Assembly: GCA_947627245.1 (NCBI GenBank)
Contig: CANQVH010000003.1
Location: 1 to 64,000, forward strand
Direction of reading: 5' to 3'
From: an uncultured Lachnospiraceae bacterium
GTDB lineage: Bacteria > Bacillota > Clostridia > Lachnospirales > Lachnospiraceae
Length of the DNA stretch: 64,000 nucleotides
Made by a program: the position numbers and the translations under genes. The notes beneath the pieces are model-generated. The model saw only the letters and a list, made by a program, of their open reading frames with translations. It was not told the origin of the DNA and made no database searches. This document shows, piece by piece, positions 10,733 through 21,275 of this stretch (its first letter is position 1; each line of letters starts with the position of its first letter).

Positions 10733-11317
10733 ATGGCTATAAGTTTGGTAAAAGGACAAAAAGTATCTTTGGATAATTCAATGAAACTTGCTTTGGTAGG
10801 CCTCGGATGGGATACCAATAGGTATGACGGAGGATATGATTTTGATTTAGATGCGTCTGCTTTTCTTCTGGGCGAGAATGGAAAACTTCAGAGAGATGAA
10901 GACTTTATTTTCTACAATAATCTTTCGAGTAGAAATAAAGCAGTTGTTCATACAGGAGATAATCTTACAGGTGATGGAGAAGGTGATGATGAAGTCATTA
11001 TGATTGATTTCACCAAGATTCCAGATGATGTCAAGAAGATCGCGATCTGTGTTACTATCCATGAAGCAGCAGCTCGAGGGCAAAATTTTGGACAGGTTTC
11101 AAATGCATACATTAGAATTGCAAAATTAGCTGACGAATTTGATACAGTAGGCGAACCAGTTCTTAAATTTGACCTGGAAGAAGAATTTTCCATTGAGACG
11201 GCCTTGGTCGTAGCAGAAATATATTATAAAAATGGAGAATGGAAGTTTAACGCAGTTGCAGCAGGCTATCAAGGTGGCTTAGAAGCGATCGTACGATCTT
11301 TCGGAGGCAATGTATAA
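10733..11317 (+). CDS. terD: TerD-family protein
   Basis: 'GYDFDLDASAFLLGENGK', 'GDNLTGDGEGDDEVIMIDFTKIP', 'EWKFNAVAAGYQGGL'. Confidence 0.94.
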   Translation: MAISLVKGQKVSLDNSMKLALVGLGWDTNRYDGGYDFDLDASAFLLGENGKLQRDEDFIFYNNLSSRNKAVVHTGDNLTGDGEGDDEVIMIDFTKIPDDVKKIAICVTIHEAAARGQNFGQVSNAYIRIAKLADEFDTVGEPVLKFDLEEEFSIETALVVAEIYYKNGEWKFNAVAAGYQGGLEAIVRSFGGNV

Positions 11318-11341
11318 GTATAATACAAGGAAAGGTAAGAG

Positions 11342-12652
11342 GTGAATCGCTTGAAAGAATTTAAAAAGGGGCAAAAGATAAAGACAGCCTCAGGAGGAGA
11401 ACTTGAGGTATTACAGAAGCTGGGAGAAGGTGGTCAGGGTATCGTCTACAAAGTTAATTATAATGGCAAACAATTAGCTTTGAAATGGTACTTTGGAAAC
11501 AAACTCAGCAATCCTGATAAATTCTACAGGAATATACAGAATAATATCAAACAAGGTGCGCCAACAAATGCCTTTTTGTGGCCGCTTGAAATAACTGAAT
11601 ACTTTGAGGGAAGCTTTGGATATCTTATGGAGCTTCGGCCGCCGGAATACAAGGATTTTTCTATGTTTCTTTTGGCAAAAGCTAAATTTGCAAGCATTCA
11701 TGCTCTTATTAATGCGGCCCTTTGTATTACGAATGGCTTCCGCGAATTGCATCGTAGCGGATTCAGTTATCAGGACCTTAACGATGGTAACTTTTTTGTA
11801 AATCCGCAAACCGGAGATGTTTTGATCTGTGATAATGATAATGTTGCTCCTTACGGTGAAAACCTTGGAATAGCTGGCAAATGCAGATATATGGCTCCCG
11901 AAGTAGTCATGGGGAAGAAGAGACCGGATATTCACACTGATCGATTTTCTTTGGCTGTGGTTTTGTATTTATTGCTATTCTTAAATCATCCGTTAGAGGG
12001 CAAAAAGACGATGTGCCCTTGCTTGACTGAAGAACTTGAACGCAAATTCTATGGAAGTGAACCCGTTTTTGTTTGGGATGCTGCGGATGCCAGCAACAGG
12101 CCTGTTAGAGGTGTGCATGTTAATGAAATTAAATTCTGGCCTGTTTATCCAAAGTTTGTAAGGGATACTTTTGAAGAAGCGTTCAGCCGAGAATCTATGA
12201 TTGGTAATGACACAACTCATAGAGTTCAAGAAAAAAAATGGCAAGAGGTTTTCACTGCCCTTAGAGATGTATTGATTAATTGCCCACAATGTAAGGGCGA
12301 GACATTCATTGATGTAACACAGAGTTCATGTAAGTGTATCAACTGTGGAAAGGATATAGCCAGATTGCCAGTTCTGAGGGTCAAAAAGTACAATGTTGTG
12401 ATGGCTCCTGGAAAGAAAATATATGCATGCCATGTTATTCATGACAGTGATGATTTCAAAGAAGTAAAAGGTGAAGTCATTACAAGCAGGACCGATCCGA
12501 CGTTGCTAGGCTTTAAAAATGAATCAAATAATGTGTGGACAGCGATTTTGCCCAGTGGAGCAACGAAGTCATATTCGAAGGATCAAGTTATAAAGCTTGG
12601 AAGAGGACTTAAGATTAATTTTGGAAATGGCAATGAAGGAGAAATCGTTTAG
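11342..12652 (+). CDS. Ser/Thr protein kinase-like protein with C-terminal zinc ribbon (kinase of the TerY-P triad)
   Basis: 'KLGEGGQGIVYKVNYNGKQLALKWY', 'SGFSYQDLNDGNFFVNPQTGDVLICDND', 'CRYMAPEVV'; CPQC...CINC zinc ribbon. Confidence 0.88.
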   Translation: MNRLKEFKKGQKIKTASGGELEVLQKLGEGGQGIVYKVNYNGKQLALKWYFGNKLSNPDKFYRNIQNNIKQGAPTNAFLWPLEITEYFEGSFGYLMELRPPEYKDFSMFLLAKAKFASIHALINAALCITNGFRELHRSGFSYQDLNDGNFFVNPQTGDVLICDNDNVAPYGENLGIAGKCRYMAPEVVMGKKRPDIHTDRFSLAVVLYLLLFLNHPLEGKKTMCPCLTEELERKFYGSEPVFVWDAADASNRPVRGVHVNEIKFWPVYPKFVRDTFEEAFSRESMIGNDTTHRVQEKKWQEVFTALRDVLINCPQCKGETFIDVTQSSCKCINCGKDIARLPVLRVKKYNVVMAPGKKIYACHVIHDSDDFKEVKGEVITSRTDPTLLGFKNESNNVWTAILPSGATKSYSKDQVIKLGRGLKINFGNGNEGEIV

Positions 12653-12677
12653 TAATTAGGAAAGCGAGGGTATTAAC

Positions 12678-13442
12678 ATGGGATTGTATGATGAGGTAGT
12701 TGAGGTTCCGAGAAGAACGATGGTATTGTTTTTTGTTGTGGATACGTCTGGGAGCATGAGCGGAGCTAAAATTGGTACGGTTAATTCTGCTATTGAGGAG
12801 ATAGTTCCTGAATTGAAAGATATATCTGAAAGCAATGCAGATGCTCAGATAAAGGTCGCAACTTTGGCGTTCTCAACGGGAGCACATTGGGTAGACAGCG
12901 CGCCGGTTGCTGCAGAGAACTTCCGTTGGAATTATCTGGATGCCAATGGAGTAACAGATTTAGGAGAAGCGTGCAATCAACTTAATGAAAAGTTGTCAAG
13001 AAACGCTTTCATGAGTGATGCAACGGGTTCTTTTGCACCTGCGATTTTCCTGATGTCTGATGGAGAACCGACAGATAACTATAAACACGGCCTTGACAAA
13101 TTAAAGCAGAATAATTGGTTTAAAAAGGCGATTAAGGTTGCAGTCGCTATCGGTGATGATGCTAACAAAACCGTATTGGCTGATTTCACTGGAAATGTTG
13201 AGGCGGTTATCACAGTACATACTCCTGAGGCATTGAAGAAATGGATTCAGTTTGTTAGTGTTCGCGCTTCGGAGATTGGAAGTAAGAGTTCGAATGCAAG
13301 TACTGGAGATGTTTCGGGTAGTGGAAGTGATTCTGGCTCCGATATAGTCAGCAAACAGGATGAATTTATAAAAGAAATTCAATCACAGACTGTTGAGGCT
13401 ACCGAGTGGGACTCCTTTGATGATGATGGCATACAGTGGTAG
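12678..13442 (+). CDS. TerY-like vWA domain protein
   Basis: MIDAS motif 'FFVVDTSGSMSGAKIGTVN' and 'VTDLGEACNQLNEKL'; sits between kinase and phosphatase genes. Confidence 0.88.
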   Translation: MGLYDEVVEVPRRTMVLFFVVDTSGSMSGAKIGTVNSAIEEIVPELKDISESNADAQIKVATLAFSTGAHWVDSAPVAAENFRWNYLDANGVTDLGEACNQLNEKLSRNAFMSDATGSFAPAIFLMSDGEPTDNYKHGLDKLKQNNWFKKAIKVAVAIGDDANKTVLADFTGNVEAVITVHTPEALKKWIQFVSVRASEIGSKSSNASTGDVSGSGSDSGSDIVSKQDEFIKEIQSQTVEATEWDSFDDDGIQW

Positions 13443-15037
13443 GAGAGGAGGGCATCTTTATGAATGCGAGATCCTTTCATCTATCTGTTCAGGGGGCAAG
13501 CCATATTAGAAAAAACAAAGAGTGCCAAGATGCGTCTGCAAGCTATCAGGATGAGAGCTGTGTCATTGCGGTTGTCTGTGATGGACATGGCGGAGATGAT
13601 TACGTAAGAAGCGCAGTTGGATCGAAAATAGGATGCGAAGTAGCGGAGAATGATATCAAAAGCTTTATTCACTCTGTTGATAAAGAAAGCTTTTTTTCGA
13701 ATCCAGACAGGCATTTAAAAAATCTTGAAGCAAGCATTATAAATGGATGGAATGAGTCAATATCAGCTTATCATGCTATGAATCCTTTTCAAGAGAACGA
13801 ATTAGGTTTGATATCTGAAAAGGCAAGAAAAAGATACGTCGACGAAGGCAAGATAGAAAGTGCATATGGAACCACAATGATTGCTGTCGCTATGAATCAT
13901 GATTATTGGTTCGGAATTCATATTGGAGATGGTAAATGTGTTGCAATAAACGCAAAAGGGGAATTTAAACAACCGATTCCGTGGGATCCGAAATGTTTCT
14001 TGAATGCGACAACCTCTATATGCGATTCTGATGCGATAGAAAGATTTCGTCATTTTTATTCAGATAAGCTGCCGGCAGCCGTTTTCGTTGGTTCGGATGG
14101 GGTAGACGACTGCTTTAGCAATAATGAGCAGCTTCATAATTTGTACAAAACTGTTTTATATTCTTTTGCAACATCTGAGTTTCAAGAGGCATGCGAAGGC
14201 TTGGCTGATTATCTGCCACGATTATCTGCAAAAGGCAGTGGGGATGATGTGTCAGTTGCGGCTCTGTTAGATTTGGATTTAATACCGGAGATATCTATTG
14301 TTAAAGAATTTGACAGAGAAAAGGAAAAGGCACGAGTGGAGGAGAATGCCAGAAAAGAGGCCGAGAAGAATGAAGCTGAGAGGAGACGTGTTGAGGAAGA
14401 ACATGCACGTTTCCAAGAGAGGAATAATGCTAAGGCAAAAAGGGATCAATTAGTGTCACCTCCCAAGTTTTGTGGAAATTGTGGTAAACGTGTTGTGCCT
14501 GGAGCTAAATTCTGTAGCAACTGTGGTGCACCGATCATCTATGTGACAAAGTTGCATCGGCCAGCATATAACACAGATGAAGTAGAACTTGTGAAATCTA
14601 CGCAATTGGAAAACAAGTCTGATGTTGAAGAACTGGCTCCCCAGCAGGAAGAGAAATGCCAGGTGCTGCCGGAAATGAATAATGTTGCTGATGGTTTTGA
14701 AGAAACACCAGAGCAAGTTATAGAAGAAACCGTTGTGGATGACGCTGAACAAATGTCTAGCGCAGAGGCTTCTTCTGACATGGGGCAAACTAGTGAACGT
14801 GTCGCATATAATTCCAATATTGAGGAAATAAATAGCGAAGGAATTGGTTGCATTGATGATTCCAAGCCTGATTCAGAGGGATTAGACATGAGCGTTAGTG
14901 AGGTTATGGAAGAAGGGAATACGGTAGATAGTGCAGTGGATGAGGGTATCCTAGCGGACATTCGGGATGCTTGTGAAGCAGATGATCATACTGAAGAAGT
15001 AGACAAGATGACTTTTGGTCAAGAAACTAATATATAG
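13436..15037 (+). CDS. PP2C-family phosphatase with zinc-ribbon and acidic low-complexity tail
   Basis: 'AVVCDGHGGDDYVRS', 'SAYGTTMIAVAM', 'GSDGVDD', 'KGSGDDVSVAAL'; 'FCGNCGKRVVPGAKFCSNCGAPI' zinc ribbon. First candidate start overlaps the previous stop; the ATG at 13460 is also possible. Confidence 0.86.
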   Translation: MVGEEGIFMNARSFHLSVQGASHIRKNKECQDASASYQDESCVIAVVCDGHGGDDYVRSAVGSKIGCEVAENDIKSFIHSVDKESFFSNPDRHLKNLEASIINGWNESISAYHAMNPFQENELGLISEKARKRYVDEGKIESAYGTTMIAVAMNHDYWFGIHIGDGKCVAINAKGEFKQPIPWDPKCFLNATTSICDSDAIERFRHFYSDKLPAAVFVGSDGVDDCFSNNEQLHNLYKTVLYSFATSEFQEACEGLADYLPRLSAKGSGDDVSVAALLDLDLIPEISIVKEFDREKEKARVEENARKEAEKNEAERRRVEEEHARFQERNNAKAKRDQLVSPPKFCGNCGKRVVPGAKFCSNCGAPIIYVTKLHRPAYNTDEVELVKSTQLENKSDVEELAPQQEEKCQVLPEMNNVADGFEETPEQVIEETVVDDAEQMSSAEASSDMGQTSERVAYNSNIEEINSEGIGCIDDSKPDSEGLDMSVSEVMEEGNTVDSAVDEGILADIRDACEADDHTEEVDKMTFGQETNI

Positions 15038-15044
15038 AATTATG

Positions 15045-15085
15045 ATGCAGATATATCGCTGCGCAGGGGTATATCTGCATTTTTA
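15045..15085 (+). terminator. Intrinsic terminator
   Basis: ATGCAGATATA...TATATCTGCAT perfect 11-bp stem followed by TTTTT. Confidence 0.75.
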
Positions 15086-15094
15086 CGGTGGAAT

Positions 15095-16642
15095 ATGAAA
15101 TGTCCAAAATGTGGAAAACTATGGAATATCTCAAATATAAATACAGACAGTGTCTATATTTGTCCATATTGTAATACTTCGGTAAATGAATATAGGCAAA
15201 ATGAACGTGATTTAGGCAGCATTATACTTGAGATAGAGAAGACTTATGATGAAGAGATAATTAGAGACGTTGCTAGATTGAACGCCTTGCTTATGGATTA
15301 TGCTCCGAATATGTCAAAAGAACGAAAACTCGTCATAAACGCAATTAAAGAGGGTGTTTTATTTCAAGCTGAAAGAGGGTTTGAAGAAGGCGATGATTCG
15401 GAGATAGTGATGAAAAGATGCGTGGCCTTTTTAGTGGCGGAGATGTGGATTACAGAAGCTGCAGCGAGGTATGCGGTCAATGTGATTTTTTCTGTTTTAG
15501 GGCACGATATGTCGTTGCCGGAGAATGGTACAGAAGTAGTCGATATTGGTGAAAACAAAGAGGCACAGTTGATTAAGGGGAATGTTTCATTTGGAACAAA
15601 AATAGATGCCGACGAGTTACGCGAATATGATAGTATAGGATATAAGGCATTTGCGTCAAATGACCAATTGGTGGAAATCAGTATTCCTGAATCAATAAAA
15701 AAGATATATCCTAAAGCATTTTTAGATTGTTCATCTTTGAAACGTGTCACTTTGAGTCGAAGTATTCAAGCTATTGGCAGGTCCGCTTTTGATGGCTGCA
15801 TATGTTTGAAAACATTGAATGTGGATAATAATCCGATCTTCACTGTTTCAAATGGAATGTTGATCGATAAAGTCCAGAAAAGACTGATTAGAAGCACCAA
15901 TTTAAATGAGGAGAAGATTTCAGTAGTAAATGGTGTAAAAATAATATGTAAAAAGGCGTTTGAGAGATTGGAAGCCATTCAGATTACTATACCGCGATCT
16001 GTAGAGGAAATAGAGGAGGACGCATTTTATCTGACTCAAGAGTTACAGAAAATAGATGTCGATGCGCTGAATCAAAAGTATAAAAGTATTGACGGCGTAT
16101 TACATAGCAAAGATGGGGCAAAGTTGCTGAGATATCCTCAGGGTAAGAAGGATATAGCCTATTATTTGGAAGATCATGTAACGACAATATATAAGAAGGC
16201 GTTTAGTTGTACAGCGAATCTTGTGTCTGTAACTCTTACAGGTGGAGTAAAGGAAATAGGAGAAAATGCTTTTGAGTACTGTGTTAGGATAGAGAGTTTA
16301 ATTTTGCCAAGAAGCGTTGAGATTATAGGAGAAAGAGCATTTCAGTATTGTGAGAAACTTGCAAGTGTAATGTTTCCGCAGGGAATTATAAGAATCGGTG
16401 ATTGTGCTTTTCTCGGGTGCAAGCTCTTGAAAACTGTGAGTGTACCAAAAAGTGTGACCGAGATAGGAAATATGGCATTTGCAGGATGCAAGTCTTTGGC
16501 TAAAGTAGTCGTGCAGGAAAACGTAAAGTATATTGGTGATAAAGCATTTGGTGGTTGTCCGGATGTTGAAATATCAATTAAAGGTAACGAATACGTAGAA
16601 ACATATTGCAAAGTGCATAACATAAAATACTCGAAGTCGTAA
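15095..16642 (+). CDS. Zinc-ribbon + helical domain + BspA-like leucine-rich-repeat protein
   Basis: N-terminal 'CPKCGKLWN...YICPYCNTSV'; helical 'RLNALLMDYAPNMSKERKLVINAIKEG...'; repeated 'IGENAFEYCVRIESLILPRSVEIIGERAFQYC'. Confidence 0.86.
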   Translation: MKCPKCGKLWNISNINTDSVYICPYCNTSVNEYRQNERDLGSIILEIEKTYDEEIIRDVARLNALLMDYAPNMSKERKLVINAIKEGVLFQAERGFEEGDDSEIVMKRCVAFLVAEMWITEAAARYAVNVIFSVLGHDMSLPENGTEVVDIGENKEAQLIKGNVSFGTKIDADELREYDSIGYKAFASNDQLVEISIPESIKKIYPKAFLDCSSLKRVTLSRSIQAIGRSAFDGCICLKTLNVDNNPIFTVSNGMLIDKVQKRLIRSTNLNEEKISVVNGVKIICKKAFERLEAIQITIPRSVEEIEEDAFYLTQELQKIDVDALNQKYKSIDGVLHSKDGAKLLRYPQGKKDIAYYLEDHVTTIYKKAFSCTANLVSVTLTGGVKEIGENAFEYCVRIESLILPRSVEIIGERAFQYCEKLASVMFPQGIIRIGDCAFLGCKLLKTVSVPKSVTEIGNMAFAGCKSLAKVVVQENVKYIGDKAFGGCPDVEISIKGNEYVETYCKVHNIKYSKS

Positions 16643-16783
16643 CATAGTTGATTTCGGAATTACGTATGGAGTAAGTTATGCTGTAGATGCGGTTATATGA
16701 GAGATTATGTAAAAAATATCTAATGACATGTATTCCTGTTCATTGCATTTAAGTACGAGCCTATTACTAGAGAGGGTGTAGTA

Positions 16784-19700
16784 ATGACGATCAAAGAACA
16801 ATTAATAGAGATAAATAATGCATTTTCACGACTGCATCAGGATTTTTCTGCTATTGAGCTGCAACAAAAGAATATTAATTCGAAGTATGAAAGCATGATT
16901 CAAACAGTACACTCAAAATGGAAGCTTGAATTTGATAAAATGAATCAACTGAAAGAGGAGGTACTTAAGTTTTACCGAATTTCGAAGGATAACTCTTCAA
17001 AGGAACTGATTCATAGAGGAGTTGCGCCGCAAAGACCCGATTTGGCGAAGCTGAACAGCATGATTGAAAGAATAGATATAAATAATAGATCTGATGTGGT
17101 AGCAGGACAGATTATTGATCTTGCGAGTGCTTATGTTATTTATATTGAGAACGAGACGACACAATTATCAAAGAGAGAACAAAGCGAAACTGATAGAGTA
17201 AATAAGGAAAAAAGTATTGAATTAGGCAATTTGACACAGAAGAAAAAACGGATACTCTCGGATTGTGAGAATTATCTTAGGGGCGAAGATATAAAAGAAT
17301 TAGTATCACTTTTTGAAATGATTCATCGAGAATACGAGATTACTAATGACTATTTTACTTCATGGGGGAGAAATGTAAAGAGAAAACGAATGATGCTTCT
17401 GGGGTATAGCCAATACCATGTTGATGTACCGCAAATGCTGTCAGGAGTATTAAAAAGGAGTCTTGGAAAATACTTTGACGAAAAATCCAGAATGGTCAAT
17501 TGTCCTTGTGGCTTTACTACTGATAGTCATGAAGAAATTGAAATAGAATATGTGGATTTAAATGAAGAATCGATGAAAAATGGGATTCGAGCATTATTGC
17601 TGAATTTTCTTAGATGCTTTAAGCCGACTGAATATAAGATATCTGTGTTTGATTATTTGCACTATAATGCAGACATCCTTGGGCCACTGTATGTTCTTGC
17701 ATCTATGAAAAACGGTGTTATAGATAGAGTTCCTTCCGATGTGAAATCGTTGAAAACTGCTATTGAACTTTTGGCGCAATATTATCGTCGTGTAGAGACT
17801 AGGCTGGGTACTGTGTCAGTGTTTGAATTTAACAAGACGCATAAATCGGAAGAAAGGATTCCACTTAGAACGCTCATAATAAATAAGGAATTTGATAATT
17901 TTAGGACAAATAATAATCCGGACATGGCTTATCTTATTAATAATGCTGAAAAGTTTGGTATTACAATCATTAAGCTGATCAAATGCCCTGATGGAGGAAG
18001 CAAGAGAAAAGAAAGAGAAAAGGAACATTTACGCAAGGCAAAAGATCGTATATATGTTATAAGTGATTCAAGTGGTAGATTTTACATTGAAGATGACATT
18101 GAATGGCTCGATTTTACATGGATAACAAGTCCGGCTGTCATTCCACCAGATTTCGTTGCTAAAATTGAGCAGTCGGTAAGACCTGTTGAAATTGGCACTG
18201 AGTATTTTAAGCGATATCATATGCATCTTCCAGAGAGATCTAAAACTGTCAGAAAGCCTATATCAGTACCTTTCGCCATAGACGAAGACGATAAAGTTGT
18301 CAGTTGTAATTTTGAAAATGAACTATTTGCTGCTTTTATGATGGGTGCATCAAGGTCAGGTAAGTCGACATTGCTACATACTATAATTTGTGGCTTAATG
18401 ATGAACTATCATCCAGACGAATTGGAATTATGGTTGTTGGATTTCAAAATGCTTGAATTTAAAAAGTATGCGACCCATAAAGCGCCACATATAAAGTACT
18501 TGCTTTTGGAAAAATCAGAAGATTTGGTTTATGATATTATTGATAAAATGACTGATGAGTTGGATAACCGCCAACGTGTCTTTGCCCAAAATAGATGGGA
18601 CAAACTATCGGATGTACCGGTGGATGTTTATATGCCGGCTGTTTTTGTCATTATAGATGAGTTTTCAGATATGTCTCAAATTTTGAAAGAAACAAAAGGT
18701 TTGGGATATGCATTAGACTATACGATTAAACTTGAAAATTTACTTAAGCGAGGTGCGGCATTAGGGTTTAAATTTATCTTTGCGAGTCAAACATATACTA
18801 CCGGTGTATCAGGGCTTACGGATATGGCCTGTAAGCAAATTCAGTTGAGGTTTGCTTTAAAAAATACATCTGATGAAATTAAGCAAACATTGGTTTTGAC
18901 TTCAGATCAGATTAATCCGGAATTAAGCTTGGCTATAGCGGATATGCCACCGTATGAGACTCTATTTAAATGGAGAGATGAGTCGGGGAGATCATCAATT
19001 GGAAAATTTAGAAATATGTATTCCAAAGTGGATGAGCAGAATGCGTTGATTGACATGATACAACGTGGAATGCATGCTGAAAGACAGTATAAAATGAACG
19101 ACCAGTTTGCATATCGTTATAAGAATCCTGTCTTTATAGAAGGGAATGAACCGAAAACTTTCAAAAGTCAAATTGCGAATTATATTGAATATGAAAAGAA
19201 TATAGATAGAGAAGATATGGATGATAATGACGTATTGATTTATGCGGGTGTACCGTGCAGTTTCAATCAAGCGAGGCCGTTCCTGTTGATCAATGCAATA
19301 TCCCAGAATATACTCATTGCCGGAGGGGATAGAGAGAATAGATTGAGTGTTGTGATGTCAATAATCAATTGCTATTTGCGAGTTAAGAAGCCGATAGAAA
19401 TATGGACCCACGCAAGAAACACTACATATAGAAAATATAAAGAATCTGTTTTTAAAGGAGCCAAGACCACTACAGATATTGAAAGTATATGCGATGCAAT
19501 ATCACAAATTCGCGGAGAAATTGAAAATCGAATGGATGACGAAAAACTGGTATTGGTATTTGGATATGAGCAAATCGCGAGTGATATGGAGATACTTGGA
19601 GCAGATGGAGAGCGCAGAATACAGTCAGATCAGAAGAAAGCAGATCCGATTGCAATGGACATGAGCGCTGTTTTGGAGAAGATAAGGAATACCGATGATC

Positions 19701-20104
19701 CGGAGGAAAAGAAAAGAATTCGTGATGAGTACAACAAGCGCGCAGCAATTGAGGGAAAAGAGAAGGAGAAAAGCGCACTTTATGATGCAAGAAATGATTT
19801 TTCGTGGATAATCAAGAGGGCATCAAACTATGGCCTTCATTTTTTGCTTGTATTTGAGCAGCCAAAGGATTTCGCTATGACTAAATTAGACGAAAAGGCT
19901 TTTCAACATAAAATATTGTTCGCAATGCCAAGAGACGATTCTATAAACATTATAGGTAATCGTAAGGCAAGTGAATTAGCGGCAGGAGTGTGTTTATATA
20001 CTGATGGAAAGGAATCCTTTTCAATGAGACCACATCTGTATAGAGATGTTCCCTGCAATGGTTGGCGAGTTGATGATGCAGGGAATGTGGTACAGAGGAA
20101 TTAA
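16784..20104 (+). CDS. FtsK/SpoIIIE-like ATPase, soluble, with coiled-coil N-terminus and degenerate second ATPase-like domain
   Basis: 'MGASRSGKSTLLHTIICGLM' Walker A, 'ELWLLDFKMLEFKKY', 'VFVIIDEFSDMSQ' Walker B, 'FIFASQTY'. A later domain 'NILIAGGDRENRLSVVMSIINCYL' lacks a GKS/T. No obvious TM helices. Confidence 0.82.
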   Translation: MTIKEQLIEINNAFSRLHQDFSAIELQQKNINSKYESMIQTVHSKWKLEFDKMNQLKEEVLKFYRISKDNSSKELIHRGVAPQRPDLAKLNSMIERIDINNRSDVVAGQIIDLASAYVIYIENETTQLSKREQSETDRVNKEKSIELGNLTQKKKRILSDCENYLRGEDIKELVSLFEMIHREYEITNDYFTSWGRNVKRKRMMLLGYSQYHVDVPQMLSGVLKRSLGKYFDEKSRMVNCPCGFTTDSHEEIEIEYVDLNEESMKNGIRALLLNFLRCFKPTEYKISVFDYLHYNADILGPLYVLASMKNGVIDRVPSDVKSLKTAIELLAQYYRRVETRLGTVSVFEFNKTHKSEERIPLRTLIINKEFDNFRTNNNPDMAYLINNAEKFGITIIKLIKCPDGGSKRKEREKEHLRKAKDRIYVISDSSGRFYIEDDIEWLDFTWITSPAVIPPDFVAKIEQSVRPVEIGTEYFKRYHMHLPERSKTVRKPISVPFAIDEDDKVVSCNFENELFAAFMMGASRSGKSTLLHTIICGLMMNYHPDELELWLLDFKMLEFKKYATHKAPHIKYLLLEKSEDLVYDIIDKMTDELDNRQRVFAQNRWDKLSDVPVDVYMPAVFVIIDEFSDMSQILKETKGLGYALDYTIKLENLLKRGAALGFKFIFASQTYTTGVSGLTDMACKQIQLRFALKNTSDEIKQTLVLTSDQINPELSLAIADMPPYETLFKWRDESGRSSIGKFRNMYSKVDEQNALIDMIQRGMHAERQYKMNDQFAYRYKNPVFIEGNEPKTFKSQIANYIEYEKNIDREDMDDNDVLIYAGVPCSFNQARPFLLINAISQNILIAGGDRENRLSVVMSIINCYLRVKKPIEIWTHARNTTYRKYKESVFKGAKTTTDIESICDAISQIRGEIENRMDDEKLVLVFGYEQIASDMEILGADGERRIQSDQKKADPIAMDMSAVLEKIRNTDDPEEKKRIRDEYNKRAAIEGKEKEKSALYDARNDFSWIIKRASNYGLHFLLVFEQPKDFAMTKLDEKAFQHKILFAMPRDDSINIIGNRKASELAAGVCLYTDGKESFSMRPHLYRDVPCNGWRVDDAGNVVQRN

Positions 20105-20106
20105 AT

Positions 20107-21087
20107 ATGGCAAAATATGCAATTAGTCCCCAAGGAGTTCAAGAGCTTAGAAAATTAGCGACATCCCTAAATTCTGCAGTGGATGCTATCAGAACAGCAA
20201 ATAATAGTCTGCAGAATAATATCAGAGCAGCAATGGAATCTGCAGGAATATATGGTATTGAAATATGGGGAATAACGCTCAAAATAGGAACAGTTTTGGA
20301 AGATGGGGAAGAAAACGTAAATGATCTCATAAATGCGATTAAGAAGCAGGCAGGGGAAATAGAACAATTATTCTCGTTAGGTGGCTACACAGAACCGGTT
20401 GCCAATTCAGGGTTGCCTCAAGCAGTGGGAGGGAATTCTATTGATGAAAAACTAGGTAAAGAATTTGTATGTGCCATGAACGACGTTATTTCAAACTCAA
20501 AATATAAAGATGTTAAGGCTATCTATGAAAAGTATGCATCTTCATTGAAAGTGGCCGATGCGGATCATAAAGGTGGTGCATTTTATAGATACGGCGATGG
20601 AGTTCATTTAAATAAGCGAATAGTCGAACAAGGAGATGAAATACATAGGCCGTACCAAACTGCATTCCATGAGTTTGGTCACAATATTGATTATCTTATG
20701 GGGAGAGGAAGCCCTATCTCCGAAAGTTGGGGTAGTGGTAAACTTTTAGATGCTATAATCGAAGATTATAATGATATGAAGGGGCCATTAAGTGATAAAG
20801 AATTCATTTCTAAGATACAAAAGCAGGCAAGAGATGAAGGGTGGTCGGCAACAGATACTGCGAGTGTTTCCGATATGTTAGAGTGTCTTACAGGGATAGA
20901 TTATCCTTTGGGTGCTGGACATGGAGCTGATTACTGGGTCAATCCCAAAAGGCTTCCATGTAAGGAGTTTTTTGCAGAAGTGCTAGATGGTGCGGCGGCT
21001 AATGATGGAAGTTATATGTTTATGAAAAAATATTTTCCCAAAGCAGTTGAGGTAGTGCATAGAATAATAGGAGGTGGACAAGCGTGA
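20107..21087 (+). CDS. Helical N-domain fused to a putative zincin metallopeptidase
   Basis: N-terminal 'MAKYAISPQGVQELRKLATSLNSAVDAI...GIYGIEI'; C-terminal 'YQTAFHEFGHNIDYLMGRG' (HEFGH) with a downstream 'CKEFFAEVLDG' acidic motif. Confidence 0.78.
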   Translation: MAKYAISPQGVQELRKLATSLNSAVDAIRTANNSLQNNIRAAMESAGIYGIEIWGITLKIGTVLEDGEENVNDLINAIKKQAGEIEQLFSLGGYTEPVANSGLPQAVGGNSIDEKLGKEFVCAMNDVISNSKYKDVKAIYEKYASSLKVADADHKGGAFYRYGDGVHLNKRIVEQGDEIHRPYQTAFHEFGHNIDYLMGRGSPISESWGSGKLLDAIIEDYNDMKGPLSDKEFISKIQKQARDEGWSATDTASVSDMLECLTGIDYPLGAGHGADYWVNPKRLPCKEFFAEVLDGAAANDGSYMFMKKYFPKAVEVVHRIIGGGQA

Positions 21088-21245
21088 CGCGAAAAGAAGC
21101 AATTGAGTTGTATACGCAAAAATATGGCGGATTTCCATACTTTTTATTTTTAGGCGCGGAGGATGAAACGGTTGTCAAGGCTGTAGAAGAGGCGCTATCA
21201 AAAGGAGAAAAAATAAAAGTTCAAAACAAAGACTCTGATTATTAA
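21084..21245 (+). CDS. Small protein (53 aa) translationally overlapping the zincin gene
   Basis: GTG at 21084 overlaps the upstream TGA, with upstream 'aggaggtgg'. Reads MTRKEAIELYTQKYGGFPYFLFLGAEDETVVKAVEEALSKGEKIKVQNKDSDY. Not in the supplied ORF list (below its length cut). Confidence 0.7.
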   Translation: MTRKEAIELYTQKYGGFPYFLFLGAEDETVVKAVEEALSKGEKIKVQNKDSDY

Positions 21246-21275
21246 TTAGAATAGCAGAAAGGAGAATTCATAGTA

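Noticed and set aside
16784-20104. Calling the FtsK protein a true EssC of a complete type VII secretion system
   Set aside because: No FHA or TM segments seen and no EssA/EssB/EsaA partners recognised; kept as FtsK-like only.
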